64,000 nt of DNA from Streptomyces omiyaensis (GCF_014650895.1 NZ_BMVV01000004.1:186001-250000), one strand, 5' to 3'; shown: positions 15,522-24,103, numbered from the stretch's first letter. The notes: generated from the sequence alone by a model not told the origin. Numbers and translations are program-made.

Positions 15522-16574
15522 TCAGGCGACGGGGCTCGGCGGCGCGGCCCGGTGGGGCCGCCCGGCCGGGTGCGGCGTCGCGTCGGCGGCGAGGAGGCGG
15601 TGGGCGCGGTGCAGCGGCCCGGGATCGGCCCAGGCCCGGACGTCCACGGCCCCGGGCAGGAAACCGTGGGCCCGCAGGGCCGCCTCCTGCCGGACCAGCA
15701 GGTCGAGCCGGGTGTCGGAGAGGTCCGGGTGGAGCGTGCGGTGGGTGCCGCCGCGGTAGGCGCCCGCGACGCCCTCCGCGCCCGCTCCGGTCTCCGCGCC
15801 GAGGATGCGGGCGACCTCGTCGGGCTCGCCCGCGGCCCAGTCGGCCGCCCGGAGCAGGACCGCGAGGAAGCGGTCGACCACCTCGGGGTGGCGGTCGAGG
15901 AGTTCCCGGTGGACGGTGAGCGGGCGCGGGGTGCCGTTGTTGACGCGGTGGGCGGGGTCCGGGAGCGCGTCGAGCTCGACGGCCACCTCGGCGCCGGCCC
16001 GTCGCGCCGACTCGACGGCGAGGGCGCCCTTCACGTACACGGCGTCGGCCTCGCCCCGGCGCAGCGCGTCGAGTTCGGCGGCCCACTGCCCGGCGTGCCC
16101 GGCCGCGGGGACGTCGACGAGCTCTGCCTCGTCGAGTCCGAGGCCGGCCGAGGCGAGGGCGCCCTCGAAGCCGCGCAGGGCCATCGCCCGCCAGAAGTCG
16201 ATGGGCACGTCGTGCCGGGGCACCGCGAGCCGGAGCCCGCGCAGGTCCGCGGCGCGCCGGACCGGGGAGCCGGGGGCGACGAGCACCACCTGGCGCTCCT
16301 CGATCCAGGTGAGTCCGACGAGCCGGGTGTCCTGGCCGCGCGAACGGGCCCACAGGGCCGGGACGTTGCCGCCCTCGCGGAAGAGGCCGGGAAGGTCGTG
16401 GGTGTAGTGGGCGGCGCGGTCGGCGCCGGGATCGGCGTCCTGGAGCGAGCGGACGGCGATGCCGTCCGGCGCGAACTCGGCGGCCAGCCAGCCGCGGTCG
16501 GCGGCCACGCCGGTGGCGGTGGGGACGGGGCAGCGGGTGAACCAGAGCGTGTCGGGCACGCGGGCGGCGGTCAT
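15522..16574 (-). CDS. DszB-like putative sulfinate desulfinase (SBP fold)
   Basis: A 350-residue protein without a signal peptide. Its N-terminal half resembles DszB, the hydrolase that cleaves 2′-hydroxybiphenyl-2-sulfinate to sulfite: TLWFTRCPVPTA aligns with the nucleophile motif around DszB Cys27 (here Cys15). HYTHDLPGLFREGGNVP aligns with the segment holding DszB His60 and Arg70 (here His56 and Arg66, same spacing of 10). General database labels would call it an ABC substrate-binding protein. It heads the sulfonate cluster, upstream of the lipoprotein SBP. The start has no clear ribosome binding site. C-S hydrolysis is inferred, not proven. Confidence 0.7.
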   Translation of the reverse strand: MTAARVPDTLWFTRCPVPTATGVAADRGWLAAEFAPDGIAVRSLQDADPGADRAAHYTHDLPGLFREGGNVPALWARSRGQDTRLVGLTWIEERQVVLVAPGSPVRRAADLRGLRLAVPRHDVPIDFWRAMALRGFEGALASAGLGLDEAELVDVPAAGHAGQWAAELDALRRGEADAVYVKGALAVESARRAGAEVAVELDALPDPAHRVNNGTPRPLTVHRELLDRHPEVVDRFLAVLLRAADWAAGEPDEVARILGAETGAGAEGVAGAYRGGTHRTLHPDLSDTRLDLLVRQEAALRAHGFLPGAVDVRAWADPGPLHRAHRLLAADATPHPAGRPHRAAPPSPVA

Positions 16575-17045
16575 GGAGGGGTCCAGGGGTGAGGGGGCGG
16601 GAGGGAGGGCGGAGACCGCGCCGGGGCCCGGCGGCACGCCCCGGCGGCTCCGGAGGGCGTGACGGGGACGGCGGGTACGGCGGGCGGGACGGGGCCGGCG
16701 GGGACGGCGGGCGGGACGGGGCCGGCGGGGACGGCGGGTACGGCGGGCGGGACGGATTCGGCGGGGACGACGGAGCCGACGGGGCCGGCGGGCATGACGG
16801 CCGTGAAGGCTCCAGCGAGCACGACGGGACGCGGCGAGCACGGCGAGCGCCGCACGCACGGCACCCGCGGCACCCATGAACAGTCCCGGGGATCCCGGCG
16901 GTTCACGGCCGGTCGCGACCGGCCGGGGAGCGCGGCGACGGGCAGCGCGACCGCACGGCGGGGCACGGTCACGGCCGGGGGCGGCACGGCCGGGGGCGGC
17001 ACGGGAGGGGCCGGAGCGGCCCCGGGTGCGCCGACGGCGGCGGCG
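16575..17045. repeat. Repetitive gap between leader peptide and DszB-like gene; two perfect 27-bp copies
   Basis: 471 bases with no convincing gene. Bases 16681-16707 and 16708-16734 are identical 27-mers, followed by partial copies to about 16752. Open frames here translate to monotonous Gly/Thr/Ala or Pro/Val/Ala runs, which I read as repeat artefacts. If the cluster is transcribed from upstream of the leader peptide, this is a long untranslated spacer. Confidence 0.7.
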
Positions 17046-17177
17046 TCAGCGCCGACAGCGGCGGCGACAGCCGGTGCCGGTGACCCGCGCCAGGTCGATG
17101 TGGCGGCGCCGGGTGAGCCCGGGCGGGGCGGGAGGCGCGGCGGGGGCGGCGGGCGTCGCCGTACGGCACGTGTGCAT
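17046..17177 (-). CDS. Putative leader peptide with RRHxDLxRV motif and C-terminal cysteines
   Basis: A 43-residue frame from ATG 17177 (AGGGAG about 10 bases upstream) to TGA at 17046. The end reads LTRRRHIDLARVTGTGC followed by RRRCRR. RRH-[VI]-DL-x-RV followed by Cys near the end is the hallmark of the short 'putative leader peptides' found in Streptomyces upstream of sulfur-metabolism and sulfonate-transport genes. It lies upstream of the sulfonate/desulfinase cluster on the same strand. Likely role: cis-acting attenuation, with ribosomes slowing at Cys codons (positions 37 and 41) when cysteinyl-tRNA is scarce. The Ala/Pro-rich first 20 residues are longer than usual. Confidence 0.72.
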   Translation of the reverse strand: MHTCRTATPAAPAAPPAPPGLTRRRHIDLARVTGTGCRRRCRR

Positions 17178-17279
17178 GGCGGACCTGCTCCCTCCGGTGC
17201 GGTGTCTCCGCGGCGTCGTCCGCCGCGGTGCTTCGGCCGGAACCATGACACGGCGGTCCGGCCCGCCACAACTCGCTTC

Positions 17280-17355
17280 CCATCATGTGGGATTGCACAT
17301 GAACGGCGTGTTTCCTCCCGCCCTGGAGGCTCGTTCCGGCTTCCATCATGTGGGA
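17280..17355. promoter_or_regulatory. Paired 13-bp operator sites, probable IclR binding region
   Basis: CCATCATGTGGGA occurs exactly twice, at 17280-17292 and 17343-17355, 63 bp apart (six helical turns), in the divergent region between the sulfur cluster and the IclR gene. The first copy is extended to TCCCA-N5-TGGGA, a short palindrome. Spacing on one face of the helix fits a tetrameric IclR protein. Confidence 0.65.
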
Positions 17356-17393
17356 GCGTGGGGCGACGATCACCCGGAGGGGGAGCGAGCGCC

Positions 17394-18179
17394 ATGACCA
17401 CCGAGGCCGAGGCCGTACGGGCCCCGGCGGGCGCGCAGGCGGTCCGCCGCGCGCTCGACGTGCTGCACAGTTTCCACGACAACCGGCCCGACCTGAGCGT
17501 CTCCGACCTGGCCCGCAGGCTGGGACTGTCCACGTCGACCGCCCACCGGCTGGTCCGGACGCTGCTCTCGGCCGGCTTCCTGGAACAGGACGCCCGGACG
17601 GCCCGCTACCGGCTCGGGCCCGCCGTCACGGAGCTGGGCCGGCTCTCGTACCACCAGCGGGGGCTCCACCTGGCCGCGCCCGAGCTGGCCGACCTGGCCG
17701 AGCGGACGGGCGCCACGGCCGATCTGGCACTGCGCAGCGGTCCGTACGCGGTGATCGTGGCGGGCGGTTCGGTGACGCCGAAGGTGGGGCTGCGGCGGCC
17801 GCTGCACTCGACGGCGCTGGGCAAGGTGCTGCTCGCCTGGCCCCGGGCGGGCGAGGCCGGTCCGCCGGCGCTGCCGCCGCTGTACGCCTTCACGGACCGG
17901 ACCATCGTGGAACCCGCCGCGCTGTCGGCCGAGTTGGCGCGGGTACGGGAGGCCGGCCACGCGCTCAACGACGAGGAGTCGGCGCGCGGGGTGCGGACGG
18001 TGGCGGTGCCGGTCCTGGAGCGGGCCGGGCACGCCCGGTTCGCGCTCGCCGTCCGGGCGACGCCGGAGGTGATCACGGACGCGCGGCTCGACTGGTTCCT
18101 GGCGCAGGCCGGGTCCTGCGCGCGGGCCCTCGAGGTGCTGCTGCTGGCCCCGTCGGAGCGGCGCGAGCCCGGTGCGTGA
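17394..18179 (+). CDS. IclR-family transcriptional regulator
   Basis: A 261-residue protein. Winged HTH at residues ~10-70 (QAVRRALDVLHSFHDNRPDLSVSDLARRLGLSTSTAHRLVRTL, then GFLEQDARTARYRLG), followed by the IclR effector domain (HSTALGKVLLAW, DEESARGVRTVAVPVL). IclR proteins bind as dimers or tetramers and sense small carbon or aromatic compounds. It is transcribed away from the organosulfur cluster, with paired operator-like sites between them, so it probably controls that cluster and itself. GGAGGGGGAG precedes the ATG at 17394. Confidence 0.92.
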   Translation: MTTEAEAVRAPAGAQAVRRALDVLHSFHDNRPDLSVSDLARRLGLSTSTAHRLVRTLLSAGFLEQDARTARYRLGPAVTELGRLSYHQRGLHLAAPELADLAERTGATADLALRSGPYAVIVAGGSVTPKVGLRRPLHSTALGKVLLAWPRAGEAGPPALPPLYAFTDRTIVEPAALSAELARVREAGHALNDEESARGVRTVAVPVLERAGHARFALAVRATPEVITDARLDWFLAQAGSCARALEVLLLAPSERREPGA

Positions 18180-18200
18180 CCGCCGCCACCCGCGCCGGCG

Positions 18201-19235
18201 TCACCCCTCGCCCCCGCCCTCCCCCTTCCTCGCCCGGCTCGGCTGCACCCGCTTCGGCTCGCCGGGCATCTTCGGGTAGTCCGGCGGATAGGGCAGGTCC
18301 CCGAGGCCGTGGTCGGCCTCGTCGCGCCGGGAGAGTTCGAGCAGCGGCTCCAGGTCGAAGCGTTCGTCGTCCATGTCCGCGTGCACGTCGCCGAGGGCGG
18401 CGTACCGGGCGGGCATGGTCCGGATGTCGAAGTCCCGCGGGACGGCGTCGTCGATCTCGTCCCAGCGCAGCGGGGCGGAGACGGGGGCGTGCGGCCGGGG
18501 GCGGACCGAGTAGGCGGAGGCGATGGTGCGGTCGCGGGCCGCCTGGTTGTAGTCGACGAAGATCCGCGCGCCGCGCTCCTCCTTCCACCACTGCACGGTG
18601 ACCCGGTCCGGCATCCGCCGCTCCAGCTCCCGCCCGCAGGCGATGGCGGCGCGCCGGACCTGGACGAAGGTCCAGTCGGGGCGGATGGGGACGAAGACGT
18701 GCAGGCCGCGCCCGCCGGAGGTCTTGGGCCAGCCCCGGAGCCCGTGCTCGCCCAGGAGGACGCGGAGTTCGTGGGCGGCGCGGACGGCGTCGGCGTAGTC
18801 GGTGCCGGGCTGCGGGTCGAGGTCGAGGCGGAGCTCGTCGGGGTGCTCGGGGTCCGCGCGCCGCACCGGCCAGGGGTGGAAGGTGACGGACCCGAGGTTG
18901 GCGGCCCAGAGGACGGCGGCCGGCTCGGTGGGGCACAGTTCGTCGGCGGAGCGGCCGCTGGGGAAGGTGACGCGCGCGGTGGGGATCCACTCCGGGAGGT
19001 GCTTGGGGGCGTGCTTCTGGAAGAAGGACTCCCCCGCCACCCCGTCGGGGTAGCGCTCCAGGGTGGTGGGGCGGTCCCGGAGGGCCCGGGTGATGCCCCC
19101 GCCGACGGCGAGGTAGTAGGTGACCACGTCCAGCTTGGTGTAGCCGGGCTCCGGGAAGTAGACCTTGTCCGGACTGGAGACGCGGACGGTGCGCCCGCCG
19201 GCCTCCACCTCCACCGCTGCCGCCCTGCCTGCCAT
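18201..19235 (-). CDS. LigD-type polymerase (NHEJ primase-polymerase domain protein)
   Basis: A 344-residue stand-alone LigD polymerase domain (archaeo-eukaryotic primase fold). Motifs: SSPDKVYFPE at the start, the catalytic acidic pair in LRLDLDPQPG, WPKTSGGRGLHVFVPI with the nucleotide-binding Ser-Gly-Gly-Arg and His, and IFVDYNQAARDRTIASAYSVRPRP. In bacterial end joining this enzyme adds ribonucleotides or fills gaps before ligation. The ligase and nuclease domains of multi-domain LigD are missing; a separate ligase gene diverges from it. No Ku gene is in the window. Confidence 0.92.
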   Translation of the reverse strand: MAGRAAAVEVEAGGRTVRVSSPDKVYFPEPGYTKLDVVTYYLAVGGGITRALRDRPTTLERYPDGVAGESFFQKHAPKHLPEWIPTARVTFPSGRSADELCPTEPAAVLWAANLGSVTFHPWPVRRADPEHPDELRLDLDPQPGTDYADAVRAAHELRVLLGEHGLRGWPKTSGGRGLHVFVPIRPDWTFVQVRRAAIACGRELERRMPDRVTVQWWKEERGARIFVDYNQAARDRTIASAYSVRPRPHAPVSAPLRWDEIDDAVPRDFDIRTMPARYAALGDVHADMDDERFDLEPLLELSRRDEADHGLGDLPYPPDYPKMPGEPKRVQPSRARKGEGGGEG

Positions 19236-19274
19236 GGGTGCCCCCTAGGGCTCGCCGACACATGTCATATAACG

Positions 19275-19280
19275 GACAAT
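19275..19280 (+). promoter_or_regulatory. Candidate -10 element of a leaderless promoter (DNA ligase)
   Basis: GACAAT is 6 bases before the ATG at 19287 within a short AT-richer stretch (CATATAACGGACAAT), with no ribosome binding site between. Confidence 0.5.
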
Positions 19281-19286
19281 CTACCC

Positions 19287-20345
19287 ATGGATCTGCCGGT
19301 GATGCCGCCCGTGAAGCCGATGCTCGCCAAGGCCGTGAAGAAGATCCCGCCCGGGATGCACTACGAGGCCAAGTGGGACGGCTTCCGGGCGATCGTCCAC
19401 CGCGACGGACCCGAGCTCGTCATCGGCAGCCGCACCGGCAAGCCCCTCACCCGCTACTTCCCCGAACTCGTCGGGGCGCTGCGGGAGCGGCTGCCGGAGC
19501 GGTGCGTGGTCGACGGCGAGATCGTCGTCGACCACGACGGGCGGCTCGACTTCGACCGGCTCTCCGAGCGGATCCACCCGGCCGGCTCCCGGGTCCGGAT
19601 GCTCGCGGAGACCACCCCGGCCCGCTTCGTCGCCTTCGACCTGCTCGCCCTGGGCGACGAGGCCCTCCTCGACACCCCGCTCGCCGGGCGCCGCGCGGCC
19701 CTGGAGCGGATGCTCGACGGCGTCACCGCGCCGGTCCACCTCGCCCCCGCCACCCGGGACGCCGACCTGGCCGCGCGCTGGTTCGAGCGGTACGAGGGGG
19801 CGGGGCTCGACGGGGTGGTCGCCAAGCCGCTCGACCTGCCCTACCGCCCGGACGCCCGCCTCATGTACAAGATCAAGCACGAGCGGACCGCGGACGTCGT
19901 CGTCGCCGGCTACCGCCTCCACAGGAGCGGCCCCGTCGTCGGCTCCCTCCTCCTCGGCCTCCACGACGACCGGGGGACCCTCCAGCACGTCGGCGTCTGC
20001 GCCGCCTTCACCGCGAAGCGCCGCGCCGAGCTGGTCGGGGAGCTGGAGCCGCTGCGCATGGACCCGTCCGACGGGCACCCGTGGGCGGCCTGGGCGCGGG
20101 AGGAGGCCCACGCGGAGGCGAGGCTGCCCGGCGCGCCCAGCCGCTGGTCGGGCGGGAAGGACCCGGCGTGGGTGGCGCTGCGCCCGGAGCGGGTCTGCGA
20201 GGTCGGCTACGACCACATGGAGGGCGACCGCTTCCGGCACACCGCGCAGTTCAAGCGCTGGCGCCCGGACCGCACCCCGGAGTCCTGCGGCTACGGGCAG
20301 CTGGGCGAGCCCGTCTCGTACGACCTGGCGGACGTGCTGGGCTGA
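19287..20345 (+). CDS. ATP-dependent DNA ligase (LigC-type)
   Basis: A 352-residue ligase. Motif I EAKWDGFRA holds the Lys that is adenylylated; VVDGEIVV (motif III), GLDGVVAKPLDLPY (motif IV) and MYKIKHERTADVVVAGY (motif V) follow, then an OB-fold domain. It seals nicks using ATP. It diverges from the LigD-type polymerase gene with 51 bases between starts, an arrangement common for actinomycete end-joining or base-excision repair sets. The message looks leaderless. Confidence 0.93.
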   Translation: MDLPVMPPVKPMLAKAVKKIPPGMHYEAKWDGFRAIVHRDGPELVIGSRTGKPLTRYFPELVGALRERLPERCVVDGEIVVDHDGRLDFDRLSERIHPAGSRVRMLAETTPARFVAFDLLALGDEALLDTPLAGRRAALERMLDGVTAPVHLAPATRDADLAARWFERYEGAGLDGVVAKPLDLPYRPDARLMYKIKHERTADVVVAGYRLHRSGPVVGSLLLGLHDDRGTLQHVGVCAAFTAKRRAELVGELEPLRMDPSDGHPWAAWAREEAHAEARLPGAPSRWSGGKDPAWVALRPERVCEVGYDHMEGDRFRHTAQFKRWRPDRTPESCGYGQLGEPVSYDLADVLG

Positions 20346-20698
20346 GGATCATGCCGGTCGGGGCGGTCCTGCGCCACGTGATTTCCTTCACACCGGGATC
20401 ACCGTCCGGGGTCTTGCGCGCCGCCCGGCCGGTGCCGGCGGCGGTCGTCCGCGCCGCCGATACGCAGGGACCGTGCGCAAAGGCGGCCCGCCGCCGTGCC
20501 CCGTACCTGCGAGAACGCCGCGGACCGCGATCACCGGGGCCGCCGGGTGCCCGTCGCGTGCGCCCGCGCGTCCAGGACGGGGCGGGCGCCCCCGTCGCGC
20601 AACGGCGCCGGGGCCGTACCGGAACCGCCCCCGCCGTCCGGTACGTATGAGGGTGAGAGCACTTCCCGACCACCCCCACGAACCGCTAGGACTGTCCC
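20346..20698. other. Intergenic region without a recognisable gene
   Basis: 353 bases between the DNA ligase and a small hypothetical gene. Open frames on both strands run through it but have no start with a ribosome binding site and no family resemblance. No clear terminator or operator is seen. Confidence 0.6.
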
Positions 20699-20950
20699 GT
20701 GATCGCCTCGCCCTCCCCCCTCGTACCCGTCCCGATCCCCGACCGCGTGGCCGCCCTCATCGGCTCCTGTCTGCCCGCGCACGTCCTCCAGGCGGAGATC
20801 GAGGCGGACTGCGCGGCGCGCGAGGTCTACCGCTTCCGCGGACCGCTCTGCGCGGAGGACCGGGCCGACCGCGAGCACGCGCTCGCCGCCCTCGCCCGGG
20901 CCAACAAGATCCTCGCCAAGCACCACCCCACCCTGCCGGTACGCCCCTGA
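20699..20950 (+). CDS. Small hypothetical protein (83 aa)
   Basis: An 83-residue frame from GTG 20699. After a Pro-rich start (SPSPLVPVPIPDRV) it has helical, charged segments (AALIGSCLPAHVLQAEIEADCAAREVYRF and DREHALAALARANKILAKHHPTLP). No domain is recognised. The helices keep an amphipathic pattern and GC-rich third positions, which supports coding. No clear ribosome binding site precedes the GTG. It lies 63 bases before the MFS gene. Confidence 0.55.
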   Translation: MIASPSPLVPVPIPDRVAALIGSCLPAHVLQAEIEADCAAREVYRFRGPLCAEDRADREHALAALARANKILAKHHPTLPVRP

Positions 20951-21013
20951 GGGCATCGCCCGTTCGGGCGCACCCCACGGGCAGCGGCGGCGGCGCGGTG
21001 TGACGCTGCGAGG

Positions 21014-23116
21014 GTGACCACGACCAGCGACGCAAGCCCCGCCGTCCCGGCCGCGCCCGCCCCGCCCGTGCTCGACGGGCGCCGCCGCAACATCGTGTTC
21101 GGCACGATCATGCTCGGCGTGCTCCTGGCCGCGCTCGACCAGACGATCGTGGGCACCGCGCTGCCCACGATCGTCGCGGACCTCGGGGGCGCCGCCCACA
21201 TGTCGTGGGTCGTCACCTCCTACCTGCTCGCCGAGACCGTGGCGACGGTGCTGGTCGGCAAGTTCGGCGACCTCTTCGGCCGCAAGGTGATCTTCCAGAT
21301 CTCCGCCGTCATCTTCGTCACCGGCTCGTTCCTCTGCGGCCTCGCCACCAACATGACGCTGCTGATCGTCTGGCGCGGACTCCAGGGCATCGGCGCCGGC
21401 GGCCTCATGGTCACCTCGATGGCGCTGATCGCCGACGTGATCCCGCTGCGCGAACGCGGCAAGTACCAGGGCGCGATCGGCGCCGTGTTCGGCGTCTCGA
21501 CGGTCATCGGGCCGCTGCTCGGCGGCCTGTTCACCGACCACGCGAGCTGGCGCTGGGCGTTCTACGTCAACGTGCCGATCGCAATCCTCGTCGTCATCGC
21601 CGCCGCCCGCACCATCCCCTCGGTCCGCTCGGCGAGCCGGCCGGTCATCGACTACCTCGGCATCGCGCTCGTCGCGGTCGGCTCCAGTGCCCTGATCCTG
21701 GCGACGAGCTGGGGCGGCAACGAGTACGCGTGGGGCTCCGGCGTCATCGTCGGGCTCTTCGCCGGCGGCTTCCTCTCCCTCGCCCTGTTCTGCTGGGCGG
21801 AGTCCCGGGCGGCCGAACCCATGCTGCCGATGCGGCTGTTCCGCAATCCGGTCTTCACCGTCTGCTCGGTGCTGAGCTTCGTCGTCGGCTTCGCGATGCT
21901 CGGCGCGATGACCTTCCTGCCGACCTATCTCCAGTACGTGGACGGGGACTCGGCGACGATCTCCGGCATCCGCACGCTGCCGATGGTCGTCGGCCTGCTG
22001 ATCGCCTCCGTCTTCAGCGGCAACGTGGTCAGCAAGACCGGCCACTACCGGATCTTCCCCATCGTGGGGTGCGCGGTGATGGGCGTCGGGCTCTACCTGC
22101 TCTCGCTGATGGACGAGACCACCGGCACCTGGGCGGAGTCGCTGTACATGTTCGTGCTCGGCGTCGGCATCGGCCTGTGCATGCAGGTCCTCACGATCGC
22201 CGTGCAGAACACCGTCGACTACGCCGACCTGGGAACCGCCACCTCCGGCGTCACCTTCTTCCGCACCCTGGGCAGCGCGTTCGGCACCGCCGTCTTCGGC
22301 ACGATCTACGCCAACGCCCTGCGGCCGAACCTCACCGCAGGGGTCGCCGAGGCGTCCGTCCTCGCCCGGCAGGCCGGCCTCGACCCGTCGGCGGTGGCGA
22401 CGGCCGCGCAGAGCCCGCAGGGAGTGCACGGGCTGCCCGACGGGGTCGCCGCCCCGATCGTCCGGGCCTACGCCGACACCCTCCACACCGTCTTCCTGTG
22501 GACCGTGCCCGTCGCCGTCGTCGGCTTCGTCGTCGCCCTCTTCCTCAAGCAGGTCAAGCTGCGCGACACCGTCCGGGAGGCCGCCCCCGACATGGGCGAG
22601 GGCTTCGCCTCCCCCACCTCCAGCGGCGACTCCGTGAAACTCCTCGAACTCTCCGTGGGCCGGCTGCTGCGCCGGATGGACACGGACACCGCCCGCCGGA
22701 TCGTGGCCGGCTCCGACACCCGCCTCGACACGGCCGGCGCCTGGGCGGTCATGCAGGTGGAGCTCTACACGCGGACCGTCGGGCACGCGAGCCTCGGCCT
22801 CATCGCGGCGGGCCGGCGCCTCCCGCCGGAGGTCATCCTGCCGACCTTCGACCGGATGGTCGACGAGGGCTTCCTCACCCGCGACGGCAACCTCCTCTCG
22901 CACACCCCGGCCGGTGCCCGCGAGGCCGAGACCATCACCCGCGCCTGGGGGGACTGGCTCGCCGACCGACTGGAGCAGGAGCGCGACCGCCCCAGCGGCC
23001 CCGAACTCCGCGCCGCCGCCGACGCGATCGCCAAGAAGGCCGTGGCGGAGGACCTCGCCACCGGCCTCCCGGCGGGCCGCCCGGACGACCGGGCGGCGGT
23101 CGGCTCGCGGCGGTGA
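21014..23116 (+). CDS. MFS drug exporter, DHA2 (EmrB/QacA) type, with C-terminal winged-helix-like domain
   Basis: A 700-residue protein. Residues ~25-530 hold the 14-helix DHA2 transporter: [16 protein letters not shown] (motif D1), [13 protein letters not shown] (motif A), LQGIGAGGL and [16 protein letters not shown] (motif C of antiporters). Proton-driven export of drugs or hydrophobic metabolites is expected. The last ~150 residues are cytosolic and unusual: [14 protein letters not shown]...[30 protein letters not shown] looks like a MarR/winged-helix fold. The GTG at 21014 lacks a good ribosome binding site. The stop overlaps a GTG of the next frame. Confidence 0.9.
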   Translation: MTTTSDASPAVPAAPAPPVLDGRRRNIVFGTIMLGVLLAALDQTIVGTALPTIVADLGGAAHMSWVVTSYLLAETVATVLVGKFGDLFGRKVIFQISAVIFVTGSFLCGLATNMTLLIVWRGLQGIGAGGLMVTSMALIADVIPLRERGKYQGAIGAVFGVSTVIGPLLGGLFTDHASWRWAFYVNVPIAILVVIAAARTIPSVRSASRPVIDYLGIALVAVGSSALILATSWGGNEYAWGSGVIVGLFAGGFLSLALFCWAESRAAEPMLPMRLFRNPVFTVCSVLSFVVGFAMLGAMTFLPTYLQYVDGDSATISGIRTLPMVVGLLIASVFSGNVVSKTGHYRIFPIVGCAVMGVGLYLLSLMDETTGTWAESLYMFVLGVGIGLCMQVLTIAVQNTVDYADLGTATSGVTFFRTLGSAFGTAVFGTIYANALRPNLTAGVAEASVLARQAGLDPSAVATAAQSPQGVHGLPDGVAAPIVRAYADTLHTVFLWTVPVAVVGFVVALFLKQVKLRDTVREAAPDMGEGFASPTSSGDSVKLLELSVGRLLRRMDTDTARRIVAGSDTRLDTAGAWAVMQVELYTRTVGHASLGLIAAGRRLPPEVILPTFDRMVDEGFLTRDGNLLSHTPAGAREAETITRAWGDWLADRLEQERDRPSGPELRAAADAIAKKAVAEDLATGLPAGRPDDRAAVGSRR

Positions 23117-23169
23117 CGACCGGGGAAAAACCGCTGTTCCGGCCGGAGGACGTCCACGAGGATCGGCCC

Positions 23170-23529
23170 ATGAGCCTTCTCGTCCACACCTTCGTCCTGG
23201 CCCCCGACGGCACCATGGACCTCCTGGAGGACCCGCCCGGCGGCCGGGACCTCGCCGGCTTCGAGCGGAGCCGCACCACGCTGTGGGGTTCCGCCGCGAT
23301 GCGCGCCCTCGGCGCCCGGTTCTTCCCGCTCCTCGACGGCGACGACCTGCGCGTCCAGCCGGAGGAGCTCGCCGAGTTCCTCGCCGAGTGCGACGCGGTC
23401 CGCCCCCACCTGGCCGCCCTCGCCGCCCACAGCGGCTACACCGAGGAGTACGTCACCGCCCGCTTCGACAACATCGCCGCCGCCGCCCGCCGTGCCAGGG
23501 AGGTCGGCGGCGGCGTCCTCGTCTGGTAG
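23170..23529 (+). CDS. Conserved hypothetical protein (119 aa)
   Basis: A 119-residue soluble protein starting MSLLVHTFVLAPDGTMDLLEDPPGGRDLAG. I recognise it only as a protein found in other Streptomyces; no domain name applies. The ATG at 23170 has GAGGAT 7 bases upstream and is preferred to the GTG at 23113 that overlaps the MFS stop. It may be co-transcribed with the MFS exporter. It converges on the YchJ gene with a 19-base gap. Confidence 0.65.
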   Translation: MSLLVHTFVLAPDGTMDLLEDPPGGRDLAGFERSRTTLWGSAAMRALGARFFPLLDGDDLRVQPEELAEFLAECDAVRPHLAALAAHSGYTEEYVTARFDNIAAAARRAREVGGGVLVW

Positions 23530-23548
23530 GCGCGGGGGCCCTGGCCGG

Positions 23549-23998
23549 TCAGTCCTCCGGGAAGTCGCCGTCGACGTAGACCCAGGCGCCGTCGTGGCGG
23601 ACGAAGCGGCTGTGCTCGTCGAGGACGCCGGGCTCGCCGTCCTGCACGTAGCCGGCCCGGAAGGTCACGGTGCCCCGCTGGTGGAAGGCGGTGCCGTCGG
23701 TGGTGGCGCGGATCTCCAGGCCCGTCCACCGCGTGCCGGGGTCGAGGTCGAGGGTCGCGGGCCGGGCCTCCGGGGCCCAGGTGCGCAGCAGGTAGGCCGC
23801 GTCGCCGACGACGAAGGCGCTGTAGCGGGAGCGCATCAGCAGTTCGGCGGTGGGCGCGGTGGCCCCCGTACCGGCGTGGAAGCGGCCGCAGCAGGCGCCG
23901 TAGGAGGCGTCGAGACCGCAGGGGCAGGGCGAGCCGGCGGTGACGGCCGGGGCGGGCGCGGGCGTACGGCGGCGGGGGGCGGGCTTGCGTCGGGACAT
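23549..23998 (-). CDS. YchJ family protein (UPF0225) with SEC-C motif
   Basis: A 149-residue protein. SPCPCGLDASYGACCGRFH near residues 23-41 is the SEC-C zinc-binding motif at the N-terminus of YchJ, and TAELLMRSRYSAFVVGDAAYLLRTW followed by FRAGYV is the NTF2-like YchJ middle domain. The first ~20 residues are basic and proline-rich. The molecular role is not established; the SEC-C motif resembles the SecA tail that binds SecB and ribosomes. Confidence 0.88.
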   Translation of the reverse strand: MSRRKPAPRRRTPAPAPAVTAGSPCPCGLDASYGACCGRFHAGTGATAPTAELLMRSRYSAFVVGDAAYLLRTWAPEARPATLDLDPGTRWTGLEIRATTDGTAFHQRGTVTFRAGYVQDGEPGVLDEHSRFVRHDGAWVYVDGDFPED

Positions 23999-24097
23999 GC
24001 GGTCATTCTCCCCCAGGGGGCCGGGGCCCCTGCCCGGGATGCGGACGGCGGCGTGGACGCCGGGCCCGGTCCGGGCCGTCCGGCGGGGGTGTCCGAG

Positions 24098-24103
24098 TAG
24101 CGT
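24098..24103 (+). promoter_or_regulatory. Candidate -10 element of a leaderless promoter (GH4 gene)
   Basis: TAGCGT lies 7 bases before the ATG at 24111 and no ribosome binding site intervenes. Confidence 0.55.

Noticed and set aside
16659..17393. N-terminal extension of the IclR gene by 245 residues
   Set aside because: The extension is translated repeat DNA (Gly-Thr-Ala runs) and a strong RBS plus ATG at 17394 begin the conserved protein.
20251..20679. 142-residue minus-strand frame after the DNA ligase gene
   Set aside because: Arg/Pro/Thr-rich composition, no RBS, and partly antisense to the ligase.
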